Source: UBA1941 sp046329575
GTDB lineage: Bacteria > Bacteroidota > Bacteroidia > Chitinophagales > LD1
DNA length: 64,000 nucleotides
Reading direction: 5' to 3'
Assembly (NCBI GenBank): GCA_046329575.1
Contig: JAXLUJ010000009.1
Location: 104,920 to 168,919, forward strand
Shown here: piece by piece, positions 1 to 6,802 of the stretch
Layout: each line of letters begins with the position of its first letter
Position numbering within the stretch: the stretch's first letter is position 1
The notes under the pieces: generated by a model
The model's database searches: none
What the model was told of the DNA's origin: nothing
The model's input: only the letters and a program-made list of their open reading frames with translations
Program-made: the position numbers and the translations under genes

Positions 1-754
1 GTTCCAGTTCTTTACCAATCTTTCGGTGATCGCGCTTTTTAGCTTCTTCTAAAAGTGCCAGATGTTCATCCAGCATTGCTTGCTTTGGAAAGGTGATACC
101 ATAGATACGCGTAAGTTGCTGGCGTTTTTCATCGCCACGCCAGTAAGCACCTGCGAGGCTCAGCAATTTTACCGCCTTAATGGCGCCAGTGCTCGGGATA
201 TGCGGTCCCCGACACAAATCCGTAAAATTTCCCTGTTGATAGAACGTTATTTCGCCATCTTTCAAGTCTTGTAAAAGTTCAATTTTATAGGGGTCGTTCT
301 TTTCGGTGAAATAACGGATGGCTTCGTCCTTACCAATGGAAGTGCGTATATATTTGTTGTCTTTCCCCGCTAATTCCAACATCTTTTTCTCAACGGCGGC
401 CAAATCTTCTTCAGAAATTTTCTGGCCACCTAAGTCCACATCGTAATAATATCCGCCGTCAATAGCCGGGCCGATTCCGAACTTCACGCCCGGATAAATA
501 GCTTCGAGTGCTTCGGCCATCAAATGCGCGCTGGAATGCCAGAATGTTTTCTTTCCGTTTTCGTCATCGAACTTCAGCAGTTTCAGGCTGCTGTCAGATG
601 AAATAGGGCGATGGAGATCCCAAACCTCTCCATTCACTTCGGCGGCAATCACACTTTTAGCAAGGCCCGCAGAAATACTGGCTGCAACGTCATAGGCCGA
701 ACTTCCCTCTTTATACTCGCGTACGGCCCCATCGGGCAACGTAATTTTAATCAT
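1..754 (-). CDS. thrS: threonine--tRNA ligase, 5' part of gene
   Basis: Charges tRNA-Thr with threonine in the cytoplasm. Only the first 251 codons are inside the window; the gene runs off the left edge. The start is the ATG read on the minus strand at 754 (MIKITLPDG). An N-terminal TGS domain (about residues 1-65) is followed by the editing domain with its HSSAH motif near residue 72 and the C-R-G-P-H motif near residue 180, both typical metal/editing-site motifs of class II ThrRS. The catalytic domain is not visible. It is divergent from the next gene. In many bacteria thrS lies just upstream of infC on the same strand; here they are on opposite strands. Identification is secure; the fragment is truncated only by the window. 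Confidence 0.97.
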   Translation of the reverse strand, partial: MIKITLPDGAVREYKEGSSAYDVAASISAGLAKSVIAAEVNGEVWDLHRPISSDSSLKLLKFDDENGKKTFWHSSAHLMAEALEAIYPGVKFGIGPAIDGGYYYDVDLGGQKISEEDLAAVEKKMLELAGKDNKYIRTSIGKDEAIRYFTEKNDPYKIELLQDLKDGEITFYQQGNFTDLCRGPHIPSTGAIKAVKLLSLAGAYWRGDEKRQQLTRIYGITFPKQAMLDEHLALLEEAKKRDHRKIGKELE

Positions 755-851
755 AGGAATTGTCTATTTTTTCAGAAGCACGAATCTAATAAGATTGAAA
801 ACTTTTCACCGCTTTTGCGTAAAAATGGCGAATCGAAAGTTATTTCGCAGT

Positions 852-1622
852 ATGAATCGGATATTCATTTTTGTTTGGATCGTTATGAGCGCTGTTGCAC
901 TGCGCGCGCAGGAAGTGGTGAAACCGTCTTCCATCATCTACAAAAGCAAACAGATCATGGCCAATGGCGAGATCGTGCGATTTAAAGAAGATGATTCGCT
1001 GATTGTGGTATTCCGCGATGGTCAAATCTTTTCCAATATGTCGGAAAAATTTTCACTTACGCATTTAACCGACACCAAATCCAGAATTCGGTATTCCAAT
1101 TTGGACGATAAAAAACTGTTTAAGATCGAACGCATTAATCCCGATACCACTTTTTACGATTTTACCTATGTGAAATTAAAGGATACCCTGATTTGGAAAA
1201 ATTATGTAGGCTATCGTCATAAGTTCACCATGCGCGACAAGTTCAACGGTACCACCTTTACCGTGGTATTGTATGAATGTCCGGAAATTCAAATCGATCC
1301 GGCCTATCAGAAATTCTATTTCAGTGAATTGTTCTTTATGAAAGTGCCCATCAAACTTACCGGCGGGGTTATTAAGGCTTTGGCGGAAATGCGGGTGAAA
1401 GATAAACCGGTATCACGCGGGGAATTGCTTTTGCTGCGCTTTGACGATTTACGGTGGCCGGTGCCGGTTGATTTTAAGACGCCGATTGAAAAGAACTATA
1501 CCCTGGTGGAACCGGATACCGGAAAGAAAGACCGGGAACGTGCCAAGAGGTTGGTAGAGGAAATAAGTGGCCGCAAAGATTATCCTTCTACATCGTTCAA
1601 GGAGGGGTTTGAACACGAATAA
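852..1622 (+). CDS. secreted hypothetical protein
   Basis: Unknown function. I chose the ATG at 852 because the protein then opens with a clean signal peptide (MNRIFIFVWIVMSAVALRAQ, cut after the A-x-A-like end); in-frame ATGs at 795 and 825 would put about 10-19 polar residues in front of it. The mature part of about 235 residues is mixed alpha/beta with many aromatic and charged residues, no cysteine cluster, no membrane segment and no sorting domain at the C-terminus, so a periplasmic or surface-exposed location is inferred. It lies between divergent thrS and co-directional infC, 115 bp ahead of infC, which has its own promoter candidate. I recognise no family. Confidence 0.8.
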   Translation: MNRIFIFVWIVMSAVALRAQEVVKPSSIIYKSKQIMANGEIVRFKEDDSLIVVFRDGQIFSNMSEKFSLTHLTDTKSRIRYSNLDDKKLFKIERINPDTTFYDFTYVKLKDTLIWKNYVGYRHKFTMRDKFNGTTFTVVLYECPEIQIDPAYQKFYFSELFFMKVPIKLTGGVIKALAEMRVKDKPVSRGELLLLRFDDLRWPVPVDFKTPIEKNYTLVEPDTGKKDRERAKRLVEEISGRKDYPSTSFKEGFEHE

Positions 1623-1637
1623 TCGGTTATTGCCGCA

Positions 1638-1666
1638 TTTGGAATTTTAGCGGCATACTATTTTTG
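1638..1666 (+). promoter_or_regulatory. candidate Bacteroidetes-type promoter of infC
   Basis: TTTG at 1638-1641 and TATTTTTG at 1659-1666, separated by 17 bases. This fits the TTTG / TAnnTTTG consensus of the primary sigma factor in Bacteroidota. It would give an infC leader of roughly 65 bases. No transcript data; inferred from sequence only. Confidence 0.55.
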
Positions 1667-1737
1667 CAGTAATTTGAATTTCAAAAGTTCTTCGGGAAAT
1701 ATTTTATTTGCATCCGTTTAAACAAAAGAATTAGCAT

Positions 1738-2298
1738 TTGATACCAAACAAACGACCGGCGTTTCGCGGACGGCCAATTAAGAAAGAATTAGAGCATCGC
1801 ATCAACGATATGATCCGCGTGCCGGAAGTGAGAGTAGTAGGTGAGGGCATTGAGCCTGGCATTTATCCTACTAAAGTTGCTTTCGATAAAGCCTTTTCTA
1901 TGGGGCTCGATCTGGTGGAAATTTCTCCGAATGCCACACCTCCGGTGTGTCGCATTATCGACTACAATAAATTCCTCTACGAAAAAAAGAAGAAGGAAAA
2001 GGAGATTAAGGCAAATGCCAAGAAAACCGAAACCAAGGAAATTCGGTTTACATCGAATACTGATGAACATGATGTGGATTTCAAATCGAAACATGCTGAG
2101 GAGTTCCTTCGCGAGGGAAATAAAGTTAAGGCAGTGTTGATGTTCAGGGGGCGTTCCATTGTTTTTAAAGAGCGGGGCGAATTGCTGTTACTTCAGTTTG
2201 CAAAAAAACTGGAAGACGTTGGCGCAGTGGAACAATTGCCAACTTTGGAGGGAAAGCGCATGATGATGACGCTTGCTCCTAAAAAGAAGAAATCCTGA
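1738..2298 (+). CDS. infC: translation initiation factor IF-3 (TTG start)
   Basis: Binds the 30S subunit and checks start-codon/initiator-tRNA pairing. 186 residues: N-domain (RINDMIRVPEVRVV ... LDLVEISPNATPPVCRIIDY), a lysine-rich linker at about residues 81-100, and a C-domain with KEIRFT and EFLREGNKVKAVLMFRGR, all diagnostic. The frame opens after a TAG at 1732 and offers no ATG before residue 25, which lies inside the conserved N-domain; the only usual initiator ahead of it is TTG at 1738. E. coli infC starts with AUU and uses this for autoregulation, so the rare start is probably functional. rpmI and rplT, the usual downstream partners, are absent. The stop TGA directly abuts the TAA of the convergent next gene. 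Confidence 0.96.
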   Translation: MIPNKRPAFRGRPIKKELEHRINDMIRVPEVRVVGEGIEPGIYPTKVAFDKAFSMGLDLVEISPNATPPVCRIIDYNKFLYEKKKKEKEIKANAKKTETKEIRFTSNTDEHDVDFKSKHAEEFLREGNKVKAVLMFRGRSIVFKERGELLLLQFAKKLEDVGAVEQLPTLEGKRMMMTLAPKKKKS

Positions 2299-3072
2299 TT
2301 ACCAACTGATCTTTTCCTTGGCCAGAAAAGCTGCAATTCCCTTGCGGCAGTCTTTTTCAGCCCGGCATTGGGCATTTTGGCGCGCTGCAAAATCCAATCC
2401 TTCCGCTACCGTCATTTCCTGTACCCGCGCTAAAAGGTTTTTTGTGAGCGCCAATGAATTGCCACTGGCTTCCAGGCTTAATTTTTCAGCAAAATTTCGA
2501 ACCGTAGTTTCCAGCAATGCCGCATCTACAACTTCGTTAATCAGGCCCATTTGCTGCGCGCTATTAGCATCTATTAACCGGCCGGTTAACAACAAATCGC
2601 GGGCCTTGCCTTCGCCAATTTTGCGGGTTAAAAAAATACTCACAATGGCAGGAATAAAACCAATCTTCACTTCTGTGTATCCAAATTGAGCTTCGGGCAC
2701 GGCAAATGAGAAATCGGTTACCGTGGCCAAGCCACAACCTCCGGCTATCGCATGACCCTGAATTTGTGAAATAATCACTTTCTTACACTCATAAATGCTT
2801 TGGAACAAATGCGCCAATGCGCTGGAATCAGCATAATTTTCATCAAAAGTATTGTTCTGAAGTTGTTTCAAATAATCAAGATCGGCACCTGCGCTAAAAA
2901 CCGGGCCATTCGCTTTTAGCACAATCACTTTTACCGCATCCGAGTTTTCAAGTAACGATAGAGCGCTGCGCATTTCAGTTACCAGGGCGCCACTGAGTGC
3001 ATTTCGCCTTTCCGCACGATTAAGCGTAAGGTATCCGATGCGATTTTCGATTTGCGTTTGAATGAAGTGCAT
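2299..3072 (-). CDS. enoyl-CoA hydratase/isomerase family protein
   Basis: Crotonase-fold enzyme acting on an acyl-CoA thioester. 257 residues, the usual length. Oxyanion-hole segments AGAD (61-64) and GGCG (111-114) are present, and Glu134 in the segment FGYTEVKIGF sits where crotonases carry a catalytic acid. The C-terminal helix with a run of basic residues fits the family. The ATG at 3072 is chosen because the protein then starts right at the first strand; longer in-frame starts would lie inside ddl. It follows ddl by 4 bp on the same strand, so the two are probably co-transcribed although they share no obvious pathway. Fatty-acid or branched-chain (methylglutaconyl-CoA-like) hydration are both possible; the substrate cannot be read from sequence. 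Confidence 0.88.
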   Translation of the reverse strand: MHFIQTQIENRIGYLTLNRAERRNALSGALVTEMRSALSLLENSDAVKVIVLKANGPVFSAGADLDYLKQLQNNTFDENYADSSALAHLFQSIYECKKVIISQIQGHAIAGGCGLATVTDFSFAVPEAQFGYTEVKIGFIPAIVSIFLTRKIGEGKARDLLLTGRLIDANSAQQMGLINEVVDAALLETTVRNFAEKLSLEASGNSLALTKNLLARVQEMTVAEGLDFAARQNAQCRAEKDCRKGIAAFLAKEKISW

Positions 3073-3076
3073 AGTT

Positions 3077-4054
3077 CTAATTGAATAATGGTTGCAATGT
3101 AGCTTCAAAAAGTTCAGAAAGCGACAATCCAAAAACTTTCGCCTGTTGCGGAACAATACTTTCTGCTGAAATTCCCGGAATGGAATTCACTTCCAGCATA
3201 TAGTATTTGCCATTGCTAATGATAAAATCAATTCGGCACATGCCTTTGAAGTCTAACTTATCATAAATAAAGCCAACGGTCTTTTGAATGGCAGCAGTCA
3301 TAGCGGCATCAATTTCAGCCGGTGTGATTTCCTGAGAAGCGCCTTGATACTTCGCTTCGAAATCAAAAAAGCCTTTTTTACTTCTGATTTCTGTAATCGG
3401 CAGCACCGTAGTTTTTCCATTTAAACAAATACAACCACACGTTACCTCGGTTCCGGCAATATATTCTTCTGCTAAAATTTCATCATCATACTCAAAGGCC
3501 AGTTCCACCGCCTTTGCCACCTCGCCGGGTGAGTTTACCTTAGATGCGCCATAACTCGAGCCGTTTTTATTCGGTTTTATGAAAATCGGAAACTGTAAGG
3601 TGGAAGTAATCTGATCTTCCAGTTGAGGTCGGTTTACTTTAGTTCCCAGAATTGCTGCCGGCGAAAGCACGCCAAATGCACTCAAATACTCCTTGGTACG
3701 GTTTTTATCGAATGTTAATGCAGCAGTAGCAACACTACAGCAGTTATAAGGTATTTGAAGCAAATCGAAATAGCCCATGAGCTTACCATCTTCAGCCGGT
3801 GTTCCATGAATGGCTACAAATGCCGCATCAAATTTCTTTTTAGAACCTTCTTCAAAAAAGGAAAAGTCATTCTTGTCCACTTCGCCCAATAGGCGATCGT
3901 CTTTTTCCACTTTCCAATGAAACCCATCTACGAACACCTTATAAACTTCGTACTTATCCTTTGAAAGATGGTTGCAAACCACAGTGGCGCTGTTCAGCGA
4001 TATACTGCGTTCGGCGCCTGTGCCGCCAGTCATTACGGCGATTATTTTTTTCAT
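3077..4054 (-). CDS. ddl: D-alanine--D-alanine ligase
   Basis: Makes D-Ala-D-Ala for the peptidoglycan stem peptide, in the cytoplasm, using ATP. 325 residues with ATP-grasp architecture: N-terminal Rossmann part (VMTGGTGAERSISLNS), HGTPAEDG near residue 85, substrate/ATP loop PIFIKPNKNGSSYGASKV, then LAEEYIAGTEVTCG, and the C-terminal metal site with RIDFII and MLEVNSIPGIS. Start at 4054 (MKKIIAVM) is preferred over an upstream in-frame ATG at 4096, which would overlap the promoter region. First gene of a two-gene unit with the crotonase-like gene. A promoter candidate lies at 4068-4097. Confidence 0.96.
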   Translation of the reverse strand: MKKIIAVMTGGTGAERSISLNSATVVCNHLSKDKYEVYKVFVDGFHWKVEKDDRLLGEVDKNDFSFFEEGSKKKFDAAFVAIHGTPAEDGKLMGYFDLLQIPYNCCSVATAALTFDKNRTKEYLSAFGVLSPAAILGTKVNRPQLEDQITSTLQFPIFIKPNKNGSSYGASKVNSPGEVAKAVELAFEYDDEILAEEYIAGTEVTCGCICLNGKTTVLPITEIRSKKGFFDFEAKYQGASQEITPAEIDAAMTAAIQKTVGFIYDKLDFKGMCRIDFIISNGKYYMLEVNSIPGISAESIVPQQAKVFGLSLSELFEATLQPLFN

Positions 4055-4067
4055 GATATTAAAAATA

Positions 4068-4097
4068 TAAAGGTATACGCTGCTTTTCACTTTCAAA
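4068..4097 (-). promoter_or_regulatory. candidate promoter of ddl
   Basis: Read on the minus strand: TTTG (4097-4094), 18-base spacer, TACCTTTA (4075-4068), one mismatch to TAnnTTTG. Placed 14 bases ahead of the ddl ATG. It shares base 4094 and its neighbours with the opposite promoter at 4091-4120. Inferred from consensus only. Confidence 0.4.
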
Positions 4098-4120
4098 GCA
4101 GGTGAACAACTTTAAGTTTG
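4091..4120 (+). promoter_or_regulatory. candidate promoter of the acyl-CoA reductase gene
   Basis: TTTC at 4091-4094, 18-base spacer, TAAGTTTG at 4113-4120, a full match to TAnnTTTG. The start codon follows 17 bases later. Its upstream element overlaps that of the divergent ddl promoter. Confidence 0.45.
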
Positions 4121-4137
4121 TGTAAATTTCAAGACAA

Positions 4138-5166
4138 ATGAATTCCGCGATTTTAGCCCGAATCGACTACTTATCTGTACTTCAGAAATCGCTTCACCAC
4201 GAGGCCACTGCCGCCGCAATTGCAGAAGCTCAGCAATCGAATCCGTGGTTCATACCGGAGTTCGCAAACGCGGCGTTACAAGCTATTTCGCAAAAAATGC
4301 TTAGCCGTGAAGCATTGTTGAAATGGCTGACACCTTATACGGTTTCCAACGAGTTTCAACCAAAAAAATTAGTTGGTCTTGTTATGGCCGGCAATGTTCC
4401 ATTAGTAGGTTTTCACGATTTTTTATGCGCGTATTTGCTTGGCTTTAGCATGCAGATAAGGCTGTCGTCAAAAGATGATTCGTTGTTTCATTTCGTTCTG
4501 GAAAAATTAATGGCGATTGACCCGCAATTGAAGGCCCAGCTAACATTTGTAAACAAACTGGAACATTATGATGCGGTGATCGCAACGGGAAGCGATAATA
4601 CCTTTCGCTATTTTGAATATTACTTCAGAAACCATCCACGGGTGCTGCGCCGGAATCGCAATTCGGTTGCTGTTTTAAGCGGAAATGAATCCCTTCAGGA
4701 ACTTCAGGGTTTAGCTGATGACGTATTGCTGTATTTTGGTTTTGGCTGCAGAAATGTATCCAAACTGTTTGTTCCGGAAAGTTTTGAGGTGGAAAGTTTG
4801 TTCCCGCACTTTGAGAAATATAAATGGATGCATCAGCATACCAAGTATATGAACAACTATGATTACAACCGCACTTTATTGCTGCTGAACAAGGTGCCGC
4901 ATTTGTCGAATGATTTTCTCATGATTCAGGAAAATACGGCCATTGCTTCACCTATTGCGGTTTTATATTTTGAAAGATATCATAACATAGAAACGGTAAG
5001 GCAAGAACTGCAACAACGTGCCGATAAAATCCAATGTGTGGTATCACAATTAGATTTGGAAACGCGCACAGTTCCTTTCGGCCAATCACAACAGCCTGAG
5101 CTTAACGATTATGCTGATGGGGTGGATACCATCGATTTCCTTTTAAAGTTAGGATCAGAAAATTGA
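4138..5166 (+). CDS. LuxC-like acyl-CoA reductase family protein
   Basis: 342 residues resembling the aldehyde-dehydrogenase-like LuxC acyl-CoA/acyl reductase family, which reduces fatty acyl thioesters to aldehydes with NADPH. Seen: G-N-V-P at 85-88 (nucleotide-binding region), the segment VIATGSDNTFRYFEYYFRN around 147-165, and a candidate catalytic Cys204 in FGFGCRNVSKLFVP. No luxD or luxE neighbours, so this is not a luminescence locus. Homologues are common as single genes in Bacteroidota. It overlaps the convergent HerA-like gene by 12 bp at their 3' ends. Family assignment is good; the natural substrate is unknown. Confidence 0.82.
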   Translation: MNSAILARIDYLSVLQKSLHHEATAAAIAEAQQSNPWFIPEFANAALQAISQKMLSREALLKWLTPYTVSNEFQPKKLVGLVMAGNVPLVGFHDFLCAYLLGFSMQIRLSSKDDSLFHFVLEKLMAIDPQLKAQLTFVNKLEHYDAVIATGSDNTFRYFEYYFRNHPRVLRRNRNSVAVLSGNESLQELQGLADDVLLYFGFGCRNVSKLFVPESFEVESLFPHFEKYKWMHQHTKYMNNYDYNRTLLLLNKVPHLSNDFLMIQENTAIASPIAVLYFERYHNIETVRQELQQRADKIQCVVSQLDLETRTVPFGQSQQPELNDYADGVDTIDFLLKLGSEN

Positions 5167-6723
5167 TTTGCGGCGGGTGGTGCTTCGTCCGCCCAGGCCT
5201 AAAACCCCCAGAATACCGCGTGTTACTTCACGCATAACGATTTTGCCCGCCGTGCTTCCGGCTACATCGCTTATAAAATCTCCCGCCTTTTCGAGCGTCG
5301 ATTTTTCGGGAGTTATCGTATTGCTTGCGCCGCCGGTATTGCCTGTTGCAGCAGCCGGGCCGTTTGCGGCGGCTGCATTCAGTTTAGCATTCAATATTTC
5401 AAAAGCGCTTTCCCGATCAATTTCTTCGTTGTACTTTTTCACGATCTTGGAGCTGCCGGTAATCCCTTCAATTTCTGCTGGTGTGAGTACGTCCATTCTG
5501 GAGCATGGAGGAGCCATCATGGTGGCAGCAAGAGGCGTTGGAATTCCTTTTTCGTTTAGAACGGTTACAAATGCTTCGCCAATGCCGAGGGCGGTAAGGT
5601 GTTCTTCTACCTTGTAGAATTCGGTTTCGGGATAATTTTCAGCCGCCAATTTGATTGATTTGCGGTCTTTTGCCGTGAATGCGCGCAAGGCATGCTGCAC
5701 CTTCATTCCCAATTGTGCCAGTACAGAATCAGGAATATCTGCAGGGTTTTGCGTACAGAAAAAGATCCCAACACCTTTCGAGCGGATTAATTTAATGATG
5801 GTTTCGATTTGATCGAGCAGCGCGCTGCTGGCTTCGTCGAAAATGAGATGAGCTTCGTCGATAAATATCACCAGTTTGGGTTGATCGCTATCGCCTTCTT
5901 CCGGGAACGTAGAATAAATTTCGGCCAGCATGCAAAGCATAAAGGTGGAGAACAATTTGGGCTTGTCCTGAATATCTGTTAGCCGCACAATGCTGATTAA
6001 CCCCCGGCCCTTATCATCGAAGCGAATGAGATCATCAACTTCAAACGATTTCTCACCAAAAAATTTCTCACCACCTTGTTGTTCTAACTCAATGATCTTT
6101 CTGAGTATAGTGGCCGTAGTGGCCGAAGAAACTTTGCCGTATGTTTTTTCAATTTCTTCGGCACCTTCAGCAGTTGCAAAATTCAATACCTTTTTAAAGT
6201 CTTTCAAATCGAGCAATGGCAACTTGTTATCATCGCAATATTTAAAAAGCAAGGCCACTACGCTTTGCTGGGTTTCGTTCAATTCCAAAATTTTGGAAAA
6301 TAGAACGGGGCCAAACTCAGAAACCGTAGCGCGTAATCGGGCACCTTTTTCGTTCGACAGGGTAAGAAACTCCACCGGATTATCATGTGCTTTGAATTCA
6401 ATACCAATCTTAGCCGAACGGTCTTTAATCATGTCACTTTCTGTTCCCGGCACAGCTATTCCTGAAAGGTCACCTTTGATATCCATCAAAACCACACTAA
6501 CGCCGTTTGAGCTTAGTGTTTCAGCCAGATGCTGAAGAGTTTTTGTTTTTCCCGTTCCGGTAGCGCCGGCAATCAACCCATGGCGGTTAAAGGTGCGCAA
6601 CGGAGCTTTTACCAATAGCTTTTCAATAGGTTGGCCATTCAGCATGGCGGCACCCAGGTCAATTGATTTTCCCTTAAAGGTATAGCCTTCTTCAATCGTC
6701 TGACGGAATTTCTCGTCGCTCAT
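5155..6723 (-). CDS. HerA/YjgR-like ATPase (DUF853 family)
   Basis: 522-residue P-loop ATPase of the HerA-FtsK superfamily. Walker A GATGTGKT at 53-60, Walker B LVIFIDEAH at about 284-292, a sensor-like segment IFFCTQNPADIPDSVLAQLG and an arginine-finger region near LRAFTAKDRKS. The last 100 residues contain a Gly/Ala/Asn-rich linker and a basic tail ending RRKSIF, as in the DUF853 group. No NurA nuclease neighbour is present, so a role in archaeal-type end resection is not supported; the cellular function of the YjgR group is poorly defined. Single gene, divergent from the TonB receptor. Confidence 0.88.
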   Translation of the reverse strand: MSDEKFRQTIEEGYTFKGKSIDLGAAMLNGQPIEKLLVKAPLRTFNRHGLIAGATGTGKTKTLQHLAETLSSNGVSVVLMDIKGDLSGIAVPGTESDMIKDRSAKIGIEFKAHDNPVEFLTLSNEKGARLRATVSEFGPVLFSKILELNETQQSVVALLFKYCDDNKLPLLDLKDFKKVLNFATAEGAEEIEKTYGKVSSATTATILRKIIELEQQGGEKFFGEKSFEVDDLIRFDDKGRGLISIVRLTDIQDKPKLFSTFMLCMLAEIYSTFPEEGDSDQPKLVIFIDEAHLIFDEASSALLDQIETIIKLIRSKGVGIFFCTQNPADIPDSVLAQLGMKVQHALRAFTAKDRKSIKLAAENYPETEFYKVEEHLTALGIGEAFVTVLNEKGIPTPLAATMMAPPCSRMDVLTPAEIEGITGSSKIVKKYNEEIDRESAFEILNAKLNAAAANGPAAATGNTGGASNTITPEKSTLEKAGDFISDVAGSTAGKIVMREVTRGILGVLGLGGRSTTRRKSIF

Positions 6724-6802
6724 AAATCAGATTTTAACGCGAAAATAGCATTCGCTTCATTTGTTGAAAGACGAAAAGATTACATTTTTGACTGAAGTAG
6801 CC

